From NCBI GenBank assembly GCA_019022495.1, contig JAFEKR010000026.1, positions 806,001 through 870,000 on the forward strand: a DNA stretch of 64,000 nucleotides. The letters are read 5' to 3'. Shown piece by piece: positions 32,688 to 42,551 of this stretch. The DNA comes from Epichloe hybrida (lineage: Eukaryota; Ascomycota; Sordariomycetes; Hypocreales; Clavicipitaceae). The notes beneath the pieces are model-generated. The model had not been told where the DNA came from. It saw only the letters and a program-made list of their open reading frames with translations, and did no database searches. Numbering within the stretch: the stretch's first letter is position 1; each line of letters starts with the position of its first letter. Position numbers and translations under genes: made by a program.

Positions 32688-33218
32688 CTAGACCGCCTCC
32701 CCTGAAAAAGCCTCATCGATGGGCTTGTCCAGAAATGAAGCGTGACCGAGAATGGTCACGCCAGTAGCGCCGATCAGCCAGAGCAGGGTCGAGAATGGCG
32801 AGGCAATCAGACCCAATGGCACGGCAACGACCAGGAGACCTGTGTACAGCTGCGACGAGGTGGCGCGGAAGGTACCAATCTCGAGATCGCGCCCGTCCAG
32901 GCGTCCAATGAACCACATGCCAACCATGACGAGAATAATGTCGAAGAGCAGGAGCCAGTTGGTGAGAAGTGCATACAGACTCAGCATGGCAAAGACAACG
33001 GCATAGTTGCTGGAGTAATGGCTCAGGTTGTAATTGACGCGAGACTGCATGTCACTAAAGTTGGCGGGCTTGGACAGGCGCTTGAAGTCGAGGAACTCGG
33101 AGATGGGTCGCAAGTTGGAGAATCGACCGGACAAAGGACCAGAACTAAAGCCTGAGAAGCGGTCCCCGAAGTTGAGACGCGACGTCAGAGCGTCGAGGGG
33201 GATCTGAATACGAGCCAT
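32688..33218 (-). CDS. PRA1/Yip3 family prenylated-Rab acceptor
   Basis: Single exon, 176 residues, the usual PRA1 size. An N-terminal cytosolic part ends with FLDFKRLSKPANFSDMQSRV, then NYNLSHYSSNYAVVFAMLSL introduces two hairpin pairs of hydrophobic segments (about 83-120 and 136-168), matching the PRA1 domain topology. The short C-terminus ends FSGEAV. PRA1 proteins sit in ER-Golgi membranes and handle prenylated Rab GTPases, in yeast as Yip3. The stop codon is within ~25 bases of the open frame of the downstream unknown gene, an unusually tight arrangement for a fungus. The 5' flank has no other gene for 1.7 kb. Confidence 0.92.
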   Translation of the reverse strand: MARIQIPLDALTSRLNFGDRFSGFSSGPLSGRFSNLRPISEFLDFKRLSKPANFSDMQSRVNYNLSHYSSNYAVVFAMLSLYALLTNWLLLFDIILVMVGMWFIGRLDGRDLEIGTFRATSSQLYTGLLVVAVPLGLIASPFSTLLWLIGATGVTILGHASFLDKPIDEAFSGEAV

Positions 33219-34937
33219 TGCGATAATGTGGTGCTCTTGAAGAACTATTTCGCATCAATTTAGACTGGAGATGGTCGTGAACCGTTTGTGTGATGCTAAT
33301 CGTGAGAGAGGAAAAGTCAGCCATAGCTCCAGCCCTTCTGATCGGTTCAATCCCGCTCGTCTGAGAGAAATGCTGGAAGAGGACAAGCTGTCCCAAGGCC
33401 CATCGCAGGGTGTCAAGGGCTCAAATCAAACTCTTTCCAAAGGGAACAAGGGCGCGCTGACGGCTGCTGATAAGGCAAGACTCGACCGGTGCGTTTTAGG
33501 GGGCTCTTGATGGTACGTACCAAGGAATTCCAGATAAGATGAGATTGGGGGGGCGGGGGGCGGGCGCAAAACAAACAAGTGTCCAGGCCAGGTGAGAAGA
33601 ATGTGTGTGTCGTAAAGCAAAGACGCACCGAAATGCTGATGGTGGAGTAGAGTTCGATGAAGAGGTTGTTGTTTCACACCTGTGGTTGCATGCGTGCTGG
33701 AGAGTGGTGAGAGAAGAAAAAAAACCAGCGAACAAATCCCTTGTATCCGGATATCTAGGTATCTGTCCAGGGGGGCGAGCAATCGATTAGGGATCTATCT
33801 GGTGATGCTGCGTCAGGAGAAAACCACAAGTTGATCGCAAGATAGTAACGCCGGCGCCGCGTCTCGTTTAGTCAGCGTGCAACACCCGCCGGGAAGTTGA
33901 ATGTGATGGTCAGATACGGATTACAAACAGATACAAACCACTCACTCTTCCTCCCCGCAGCGAGAAATGTCCTATTCGCACACGAACGGCATCATGTCAT
34001 CCAACACCCGACGCGTGGAGGAGCAAGAGTACTCCGTAGATTTAAGAAGGAGAAGAGGAAGAAGAGAGAGAAGAAAAAGGTCCCCAGCAAGCAAAAAAAG
34101 AAACCCAAGCTCATTTGTTGATCTTGTAGCCTAATAACAAGAGACTGACTACAAGTCGCAGCCGGCCTCCTTCTCTGTGCTCGCTTCACCGACTTAAAAG
34201 TGACTGAAGCTGTTTTACATACCCACCGGGCCCACCCGACTCGACTTGTCATGCATCATGCTCATGCATCACTGCAGCATCAGCCATCAGCCACCGTCAC
34301 CGCTTCCCAACGGCCCAGCGAAACAGGATTCGTTGATGCCTGGACATGGCATTGAGACGGGCTGCAAAAAGCATGCAACCTGCACGGACAGCACACGTAA
34401 TTTCGTCATCTCCAGATGCACGTTGCCTGTCTGGCACGCGGCTCCACCGTCAAGTCGTCCGCCAACCACCAGGCAACCAGGCAACAAGGCACCCAGGCAT
34501 CCAGGCATTCCACATGTCTCTGCTCGGCAAGCCCGCGCACAGGCGACTTCGTTCTACATGTGTTACAGTGTCGTGCATGTATGTTGTCTTCAGTTGTGAA
34601 CAAGTTCAATGACATCGGAGCCTGTATGCCATCTTTTACTTCCCGCCTCCGCCATGAACCTAACAATATGTCAACCGCATCTCCTCTCGTCAATGCTAGC
34701 CTGATCACCAGGGGAATACAAATATTGGCGGTTGCGGGAAATGAAATGAGATGGCCGAGGCCGGAAAACTCCATATGCATCAATGAATAAAATTGGAATA
34801 TCAGCCCGCTTCATGATTTTCCTTTCCAAACACACAAGATAAAACTAATAGAGGGGGTATATGAGAATCAGGAAATGTACCAAAAAAAAAAAAAAGGATA
34901 CAATATCGACAGCACGAATTTAGAACAAGGCCAAGAT
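33219..34937. other. Intergenic region, PRA1 promoter to ELMO gene end
   Basis: 1.7 kb without a convincing gene. Contains a G/C-rich tract near 33547-33568, a TACTCCGTA motif (34030-34038), an AAGAAG-rich purine tract near 34040-34080, a direct repeat of CCAGGCA/CAACCAGG type near 34468-34508 and an A13 tract near 34881. Open frames are short and lack motifs. Confidence 0.5.
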
Positions 34938-37085
34938 TTACAACTCGAAGAAATAATCATCATCCAGTCCCGCTCGACTGGGCACCAGGCCTGCACCTGG
35001 GGGTGGACCTTCAAACGCAGAGTCCATTCTCACGTTGAGCAGCCGGATTCTGAGTCCATAATCGCTCACCAAGTTGATGAGCTTGCTTGTCTCGGCAGTG
35101 ATTGGAGCTTGGTTGAGCAGCATGAGCAGGCCATCCAGCCATTCCGATGCCAGGCTGGGACTGACTGGCCATAATGTCAGCATGGGATATTCTTCCGTCT
35201 CGCCGTGTTTGTTGGTCTCGGCTGCATAAATGGTGATTTTGGTCGTCGTCTTGGAATGACCCGTCAGGTCTTGAACTGTGGATGCGCTGGCATTGCTCTT
35301 GCTGTCTTCGGCAGTAGATACGTTGGAGCCCACGGAGCTGACGGTGCCCAAGTCGAATTTGTTTGTCAAGGCATCCAGACCCGGGTCTTGCGTCATCTGG
35401 TGCTCAAAGTCTGCGTAATGCAGATAGCGCCGGTTGTGAGAGAGCTTGGCAAATCGCCATGATCGCTTTTGCTTCCGCGCTTCGTCCTCGTCGTGATCCC
35501 TCTTGAACGGCGCCGGCTTGCAAAACCAGGACCCTTGGAGAAGACACCGTACTCTCTGCTCCTTGACGAACTGTAACGCTTCCTGCTTGAGAGTCTCACG
35601 CACTTGGTATAGATGCTGCCCCCATGTATCGTCAAAAGAGAGTTCCAGAAGCTCCATCTGTAGTTCGCGCAGCTGGGCAATGTCGAACTCGAGAATGTCG
35701 TCCTCTGTCTCAAGGATGCCCTTCGTTCGAGGAGCGCGGCCAACAACTTGCTCGACAAGGATACGAACAAGCTCGGCCACCTTGTCAAAGTCGTCCAACT
35801 CGGCGCCGGTTGCTTTCCAGATCCGGAAGAAGCCCAACAAGCCCGCCATGTGCAGACGGGACCACTGGAGAAGCAAGGGTCGAAAGAGCCCGTCGTGGTC
35901 CTTAACCTCGAGCCCCTGATACCCCTTGGTGTCCTCGAGCTCCACTCCGTCGACGTCAAAATGCTCGTATAAAATCATCGTCACAGCTAAGCTGGCCCTT
36001 GCAATGGGACATCTCTCCCGGGCCGGCTTGGCAGCTTGCTCGAGCAGCAGCTTTTGGAACCCATCTTCATGTTTCCGTACAAAATCTGCCAAGTCCATGA
36101 CACCCAAGTAACCCGTTTGGTCAAACTCATGCGCAGGACTCTCCGACTCGAACCCAAGTCTCCTCCATTTCTCGGGGTTGTGCCTTCGAGCGCCGTCCTT
36201 CTTGCTTCCCTCTGAAGCATCATCTATGGACAAATCCCCATTCACACACCTCTCCGGTGCACTAGCCAGGTGTATTCCTTTAAGTGCTCGTCGGTGTTCT
36301 TGCCGTTCCAAGTCGACCCTGACCTCTCGCCACTTCCTCAGCAGCACTTTGGTGAGAGACTGGAATTCGAGTGCAGGCTGCGCCAAATCTTGTATTGAAG
36401 AGCTCTGCATCAATCGGTACACGGCCTTGACCAGGCCCAAGTCTTGCAGGCGCTTGACGAGCTTTTCCAAGTCCTCGCCAGCTCCAGCACCGGCCGCGGC
36501 ACGTTCATTCGCAGAAAAATCTGAAGAGCTGTTGGAGATGGCATCACGTATAAGAGCATTGATCAGCATAAGCGCATTGGCGCACAGCGCATGATCGGCG
36601 CTCTGCAACTGCTGAATGACCAGCTCAAAGAATTGCGGATAGACAGCCACGGCGGGTTTGAGGGCGCGGAACCCAAAGGACCCGGGCGATGGGCCAAGCG
36701 GACTCTCAGGCTGGCTCGACTGAGAATGACTGACGAGAGCAACAAGTATGGACATGGCTCCCCGGAGGATATTAACCAAGGGGTTGATGACGATGAGTTC
36801 GGCGATGCGCTCCACAAATGCACTTGCTGATGGACCCTCGAAGACGTCCCACCCCATGTCCACCTCGAGCAATCGCGTCAGACTTTGTAGAGAGTAGGCG
36901 AGTGTGTTTCCTCCCGATGACATGATCAAGCCTCGCAAGACGACGAGGCCGCCCGATGATATGAATACGTCGGCAAAAGCGGGATCGTTGATGGACGTCT
37001 GCAACTTGAAGACTGCCATTTTGCGCGCGGCATCTTCGTCGCTAGACAACCGCGCCAGAAGCGCGGGGATGTCTGATTGATCCAT
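34938..37085 (-). CDS. ELMO/CED-12 family protein with PH-like domain
   Basis: Single exon, 715 residues. The N-terminal ~250 residues are an armadillo-like helical array (IPALLARLSSDEDAARKMAV, FISSGGLVVLRGLIMSSGG). A central ELMO domain is recognisable from GYLGVMDLADFVRKHEDGFQ through LLLQWSRLHMAGLLGFFRIW and DDFDKVAELVRILVEQVVG. The C-terminal part, from about FVKEQRVRCLLQGSWF, is a pleckstrin-homology-like domain followed by MLTLWPVSPSLASEWLDGLL. This is the ELMO domain order of CED-12/ELMO1, which pair with DOCK-family Rac exchange factors; fungi carry a single such protein together with a Dock homologue. Presumed role: Rac/Cdc42 control of polarised growth. The C-terminus is Pro-rich (EGPPPGAGLVPSRAGLDDD), as expected for an SH3 ligand. 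A symbol is not assigned. Confidence 0.85.
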   Translation of the reverse strand: MDQSDIPALLARLSSDEDAARKMAVFKLQTSINDPAFADVFISSGGLVVLRGLIMSSGGNTLAYSLQSLTRLLEVDMGWDVFEGPSASAFVERIAELIVINPLVNILRGAMSILVALVSHSQSSQPESPLGPSPGSFGFRALKPAVAVYPQFFELVIQQLQSADHALCANALMLINALIRDAISNSSSDFSANERAAAGAGAGEDLEKLVKRLQDLGLVKAVYRLMQSSSIQDLAQPALEFQSLTKVLLRKWREVRVDLERQEHRRALKGIHLASAPERCVNGDLSIDDASEGSKKDGARRHNPEKWRRLGFESESPAHEFDQTGYLGVMDLADFVRKHEDGFQKLLLEQAAKPARERCPIARASLAVTMILYEHFDVDGVELEDTKGYQGLEVKDHDGLFRPLLLQWSRLHMAGLLGFFRIWKATGAELDDFDKVAELVRILVEQVVGRAPRTKGILETEDDILEFDIAQLRELQMELLELSFDDTWGQHLYQVRETLKQEALQFVKEQRVRCLLQGSWFCKPAPFKRDHDEDEARKQKRSWRFAKLSHNRRYLHYADFEHQMTQDPGLDALTNKFDLGTVSSVGSNVSTAEDSKSNASASTVQDLTGHSKTTTKITIYAAETNKHGETEEYPMLTLWPVSPSLASEWLDGLLMLLNQAPITAETSKLINLVSDYGLRIRLLNVRMDSAFEGPPPGAGLVPSRAGLDDDYFFEL

Positions 37086-37589
37086 TGCGGTTTGGAGGTT
37101 CGTCGGATGCGATGAGGGAAGTAGTCTCTGGGGAGTTGTTTCGGAAAACGCAGGTGTGCGCCAATCGGTCGGTATATTCGACGAGTCGTGGATAGAAATC
37201 AGGGTCTGAGCCAGAGCATCATTTCTAATCCGTACGATGCCACAGAACCCAAGCCAGTGTTATTCGGAGGACGGCCCCCTTGCGATGACCAACGGAGGAG
37301 GGGATCAGAGTTGTCGAATGCTCATCAGAGGGACGGACAAAATTAAGGGGGTCGAGTGGACCTTATGTCTATCACTAGCCACAGGAACCCATCCGACGAA
37401 CATTCATGAACCAGCCACTCACGTGACTTCCCCAAATCCACCTATCAATCTATGTACATACAACCACCCTCATCCCCACCGCATCGCCCGCATCGCCCGC
37501 ATCGCCCGCATCGCATTAGCGGTCCCCCATTCCAACTTCACCACCGACTTCATCCTCTCCCAACGCCCCCAAAAGATACCGTCGCCAAT
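37086..37589. other. Divergent promoter, ELMO gene / U2AF35
   Basis: 504 bp shared by two divergent genes. A 9-bp tandem repeat, CATCGCCCG, runs through three and a half copies at 37481-37514, 76 bases upstream of the U2AF35 start, in the probable leader. No gene is seen. Confidence 0.5.
37481..37514. repeat. 9-bp tandem repeat CATCGCCCG upstream of U2AF35
   Basis: About 3.7 copies, perfect except at the right end. Located in the divergent promoter/leader of the U2AF35 gene. Confidence 0.8.
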
Positions 37590-38420
37590 ATGGCCAACTT
37601 TCTAGCATCCATCTTCGGCACCGAGCTCGACAAAGTCAACTGCTCATTCTACTTCGTAAGTCTTGTCCTCCCCCACGCCCCTTCCCAAAACAAAACAAAA
37701 CCAACCAAGTGCTTCATTCATGCAGAAAATCGGCGCCTGCCGCCACGGAGACCGCTGCTCCCGCAAGCACGTCAAACCATCCTACTCGCAGACCATCCTC
37801 ATGCCAAACCTATACCAGAACCCGGCGTACGATCCCAAGAACCGCATGAACCCGTCCCAGCTACAAAACCACTTCGACGCCTTCTACGAAGATATATGGT
37901 GTGAGCTGTGCAAGTACGGCGAACTCGAAGAACTAGTTGTCTGCGACAACAACAACGATCGTATGTTTCCTCTTTCCCACGGACAGCAAGAATCTCGATG
38001 CACGCATCGCTTTCAAATCCCTTCTCGTTTTCTTCCTTGCCCTGTCTTTGTTTCGGGCATCGGCTTCCCCCACGCTGACGACGTGCCGCAACAGATCTCA
38101 TAGGCAACGTCTACGCGCGCTTCAAGTACGAAGAATCCGCTCAAAAGGCCTGCGACGAACTCAATTCCCGCTGGTACGCCGGCCGCCCCATCTACTGCGA
38201 ACTCAGCCCCGTCACCGACTTCCGCGAGGCCTGTTGTAGATTGAATTCTGGAGAGGGCTGTGTGCGCGGCGGATTCTGCAACTTTATTCATCGAAAGAAT
38301 CCGAGCGAGGAGCTGGATCGCGACTTGACGCTCAGCACCAAGAAGTGGTTGAAGCTGAGGGGACGGGATGAGAGGAGCGTGAGTCGGTCGCCTTCACCTG
38401 AGGCGTCCAAGAGAAGATGA
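37590..38420 (+). CDS. Splicing factor U2AF small subunit (U2AF35)
   Basis: Three exons (37590-37655, 37726-37960, 38095-38420) encode 208 residues; phases close. The structure is CCCH zinc finger 1 (C18, C27, C33, H37 in the C-X8-C-X5-C-X3-H spacing), a U2AF-homology-motif RRM from about residue 45 to 145 with DIWCELCKYGELEELVVC and VYARFKYEESAQKACDEL, then a second CCCH finger (CCRLNSGEGCVRGGFCNFIH). The short C-terminal tail has only a few RS dipeptides. U2AF35 recognises the AG of the 3' splice site and binds the large U2AF subunit. That the small subunit is present matches the AG-dependent, polypyrimidine-poor introns seen across this window. The zinc fingers flank the RRM, as in S. pombe and human proteins. 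Divergent from the ELMO gene. Confidence 0.96.
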
Positions 38421-39015
38421 TTTCTTGCTTGCTTTACCTTTAACATTGGCTCATCGTTTCATTGGGATGTTCATTGGGATTGGCAATTCCGACATTGCAT
38501 GTCAAGCTGTACTTGTACAGAAAGGGCTTTCACGGAACTTCGGTTGGATGCATGGAATCTGTAATCTACTTGCAAAGAACGGCGTTGAAAAAAAAATGGA
38601 CCGACTTTATATTCCAGGGTCATTAATTCTCATTTGATATCGCGCCGACGATCCTCTGTTGTTCACGCTTCTTCATCATCCATTCATGCTTCCCTGGGAA
38701 GTCGTCTACCAAAAGGGTAAGCAGGTGCCAAGTGTTGCAGTTATTTCGGTGAATAATCCATCCATGTGGCTGGAATAATGATAAAAGGTGGTCTACGATG
38801 CCCCTTTGAGTCAATGGTGACTTATGTGCCCAGCTCCGATATCCAAATGGGCTGCCCGAGTGCCCCACCAATCACATCCGCAGGTTTCTCATATAATTTG
38901 TAGACTATATCAACCAAAGCAATCAATCAACCGACCGACAACGCCTGACCCATGTTGGGTATCGACAGCGGCAGAGAGTAGACGAGCAAGAGGCAAATGA
39001 TGGACATTCTGCTTT
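38421..39015. other. Convergent 3' flank, U2AF35 / Osh gene
   Basis: 595 bp between facing stops; AT-richer than the coding regions. No gene or repeat recognised. Confidence 0.55.
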
Positions 39016-41026
39016 CTAAGGCTTCTGTTCGGCGCTGGGCAAATCCTTCTTCATTTCTTCGGCAAAATCGAGCAAAGGGCCGCCCTCGGCCAGTTTGCCT
39101 GTAGACTTGAGCAAATTCTCAATTTCGTCTGGTTGCTCTTTCGTTTCCGCAGTTGCCGGGGAAGGTGCCGGAGAAGGTACTGGTGCCGGAGCGGGTGTCG
39201 CAGTGGATGCCGGAGTGTCGTTGCCACCAATTTCGATAAGATTGCCTTCTGGTACAGCTGGTGCTTCTCGTGAGCTCGTCTCCTTCCTTGGAGGAATGAC
39301 TAGATCGCCGTCTAGCTTTTGGCCATCGACCACCGGGTAGATGGAAAGCAACTGTTCGGTCTGTTCTTTGGGTGTTGCACGAGGGTCGCTGTTTTGACCA
39401 GCATCAGCTCACGCTCTGGTGGTGTGAAGAAATCATAAGGGTAGAAGAACTTACACATGAGCCTGAATAATCCATTCAAGATCTTCTCCAACACCATCGC
39501 TGCTCTTCACTCGTCGGAACAACCGAGGGTGCCATTCAATATCGTCTTGAGCCCTTTTCGCAGCCTCCTCCCTTTGTCGATCCTCAATTTTGGTCTTCTC
39601 GTCAGTCGCAACCTCGTGATTCCTCTCCTTCACCGCTTTCGCCGTGGACAGCCAGAGCTTCTGCGACTCTCGCTCTCCCTGCTCATCTAGCGGTCGAACC
39701 TGGGGGGCGCTCGGCCTGGACGTTGTTGCATTGAAGAAAACATCCTTGTGCCCGGTCTTGTGGCTAAGAGTCAGAATAATCCTCCTGTAGACGCGAGTCT
39801 GCAAGTTCATGACTCACCTTGACATCCTTGATGTACATTTCTTCACTCCAGAGACCCGACAACTCGTACAAATTACGTTCGCCGGTGCTCTCTCTTAATG
39901 ACTCCACCGATGGCATTATATGTGCCGCTCACCCATCCCTTAGTTTTGAAATCAATGTCTGCGGTCAAGTCCAGCTCCGGGCATCGGACAAAGCTGTGGT
40001 CGCCGAGTTCGTACTTCATTTTTCCGAACAGAATGCCCCGAGCATACATGTTCGGTTGCGTCAGGATGCTAGAGTACCTGGTCAGCTGGCGGGTCAGATG
40101 TCCCCAAAATGGTGCCATGGCGCCCTTACTATTGTTCACCAATGTCCTTATTCTTGCCTCGATTCAATAAGCTGAGATAGGCGACACCCTCCATGAGACT
40201 AGCGGCCGAGTTGCCAAGGAACCTACTCCTGGGTTTCAATGTGCCGTCGATTCGGATATGATAGTCAGGCGCCATGTAGAAATAGCTTGACTTGGGCGGA
40301 TGGTGAGATGTCTGTTCGGAAATGTAGTAAGCTCTCTTGCCGGCGTCGAGGTTCCAGTAACAGGAGAAAATTTCGCCGAGAATCGGGTTCAGCGGTTTCT
40401 TAACACCTCTGACCAGCACATTAGCAATACTGAGCGTCTTGCATCATTGTAAGCGGGAGTTGGGGTCCCACTAACGGAGGTCGGATATGCCATCCACTAA
40501 GATAGAACTTGACGACGGAAACGAAACGCTCGACAGGGTCTTCGATGTCGGGGATATGGAGGAGCATTTCGGGGTGACACATGAAGCTACCCGGGTCGTA
40601 ATCGTTAGCAAAAAGGCGACTTGAAGGTGGACGAGGAATCTTCGCAGCAACAACTACTTATGCTGAGATGGTGAGAGAGACGTACTTTGTTATTCTCTCC
40701 AGCATGCTTCGGGGTTCGAGGATGAATGTTGGCAAAACGACGCGACTGAGGTCCGCACCCGGCCGCAGCTGGGAGATGATGTGAGAGAGTACTGTGACAC
40801 AACAAACATGGTTCATCAGCCAACTCATTCGGGAACAGTAAGCAAGTTGGGCGCATGTTGCCACAGGTTTCAAAAAGGCATCTTGTGCCAAGACGGGAGA
40901 AAACCTACCATTGCCCTGATCGGGCTCCACGACCTGAGTATCTTCATCGATTTCGCCGGAGCCCCTTCCCTCATCGACCGAGGAGTGGGCGCTGCCTTGG
41001 GGTTGCGCAAACCAGTTAGACAACAT
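39016..41026 (-). CDS. Oxysterol-binding-related lipid transfer protein (Osh6/7-like), with a frame conflict
   Basis: Seven exons on the minus strand: 41026-40909, 40791-40686, 40586-40476, 40408-40130, 40068-39818, 39756-39455 and 39388-39016. Family landmarks are LSHIISQLRPGADLSRVVLP, GVKKPLNPILGEIFSCYW, the fingerprint EQTSHHPPKSSYFYMAPD, and KMKYELGDHSFVRCPE. Downstream are HEVATDEKTKIEDRQREEAA and EWHPRLFRRV. This is the ORD fold that exchanges PI4P for another lipid (PS for Osh6/7) at membrane contact sites; the compact ORD-only form with SMLERIT favours Osh6/7. All splice phases close except exon 5: its length is one base too long, because at the GA tract near 39889-39896 the reading frame must skip one base to continue into ESTGERNLYELSG. 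Either an indel error, a real frameshift or recoding is possible (see findings). The C-terminal ~125 residues are a Pro/Ala-rich extension. Confidence 0.85.
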
Positions 41027-41250
41027 GGTAAGTCCACGAAGAAAGTTATGTAGGCAAAAGCCAAGAGGATGAGAGCTGCGGACGAAGAAACACAGTCGAG
41101 AGTCTGCAGGGCAGCGAATGGAGATGAGAACAGGACTGTTGCTTCTCATGGGCTGCAAGCGTCAAAGTACAAAATAACATCAACAACACACGAAGACGAG
41201 GGCTCGTGGGCAGGCGCGGGGAGGGGAGGGGGAGGCAGCAGATTCGAGGT

Positions 41251-41291
41251 GGGGGGAGGAGGGGAGGGGAGGGGAGGGGAGGGGAGGGGAA
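41251..41291 (+). repeat. G-rich GGGGA tandem tract, potential G-quadruplex
   Basis: Consecutive GGGGA units with at least seven runs of four or more guanines on the plus strand (C-rich in the Osh sense strand). It begins 225 bases upstream of the Osh start codon, in the probable promoter. Confidence 0.75.
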
Positions 41292-41854
41292 TGACGGAGG
41301 GGGAGAGACTCAACAAAGCGACAGACAAGCGACAAGACGAGCGACAAGACGAGCGACAGAGGGGAAAAGTGCCATGGAACAAACAGGAGGAACAAACAGG
41401 AGGAAACTCACTGGCAGCAGTCGATGCGCGACGTCGGCCGGGCACTGAGACCAACCCGCCAAGTCCGCTCAGGACCATGACGGACACAGACCAGATGGAT
41501 AAGATGGATAGAAAGCACGCCTTGTCACAGGATTGATTAATCAGGCCTTCTTGGCCTTGTCCGAGAACGAGCGAGCGAGCGAGCCGACTCGTCTTGCTCT
41601 GTCAGAAGGGCGGTTGTCAACGAAGGCGGTCGTCAACGTCACTTGTTGGGGGGTAAGTTGTAACACAAGGTTGCTGGCCAGATGGCACGATGGACTGGGG
41701 GAAAAAAGTAGATGGGACAAGACGAAGAGAGTCAAGTAAAGTGGACGAGGGAGATTCTCGGTGAAGAGTATTCCACAGAAACAGAACACGCGCATGCAGC
41801 CGTGGCGTCTGGTTGCATTGCGTAGAAGCCGTCTGGAGTCCGGTCGTCCCAGTC

Positions 41855-41866
41855 TACGGATCCGTA
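41855..41866. repeat. 12-bp palindrome TACGGATCCGTA, copy 2
   Basis: Perfect copy of the palindrome also found at 12283 and 46435. Intergenic. Confidence 0.8.
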
Positions 41867-42397
41867 ACTTTAACAACGACAACATACGGACTATACCCCG
41901 GGGTGGTGCCATGAAGCTGTCGGTCATTTGCCCCTCGACTGGCCAAGCGGGAGGGGAGGGAGGGGGTGGATACTGGTTGTTGTTGACTTGGCAGGCACTG
42001 GACACTGCCAGCCAGCCAAGAAGTCACTGGCTTGTTTCGATTGCCCTCGTCAACACAACCTGGCCCGGAGTGAAGGGAAAAAAAAAAAAAAAAAAAAAGA
42101 GAACGGTGTATTGAATTCGAGTGATAGCTGATGCTGTTCAAATGCTGCTCCGCCTCAACGCCTGTTCGCCCTTCATGCCCCCAAACGAGCATGGCAACGG
42201 GCTAATGCTGATGACAAGGAGCCACCAAAGCTGTCTGCCAAGAATGCTTGTACAAATGAATACTCGCAGCCCGTCTTGCATGTCCCTCTCCTATGCTGCC
42301 GGTTCGATTCCGCTCCCCTCTTTTCACACTATCTCATCTCTCGGGGATCATATTCATTATGCCTGGTCCCGTCGGCACTCTCTTCGAATCCTCTCTC

Positions 42398-42520
42398 TCA
42401 CCTTGCTAGGCGAGATGAAATTCTAGATGACCCCTTAGCTGGGGCTGGAAGGCAATCAAGTAGACGATCCCGGTCTATCATCAGGGTAAGCAGACATTCA
42501 CTCCCAAAAGAAAAAGGAAG

Positions 42521-42551
<31 letters not shown>

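Larger units (their letters stand above)
41027..42397. other. Promoter of the Osh gene and 3' flank of the next gene
   Basis: 1.4 kb. Holds a G-rich tract (41251-41291), a GACAAGACGAGC direct repeat near 41326-41358, a perfect TACGGATCCGTA palindrome (41855-41866) and an A21 tract (42078-42098). No gene is supported. Confidence 0.5.

Noticed and set aside
32688..33218. Fusion of the PRA1 gene with the downstream acidic gene
   Set aside because: No splice donor of good quality is present in the PRA1 frame, and PRA1 ends with a normal stop at the family's usual length.
42301..42320. GGTTCGATTCC, a perfect tRNA B-box-like sequence
   Set aside because: The flanking bases cannot form a T stem, and no A box or acceptor pairing lies upstream.
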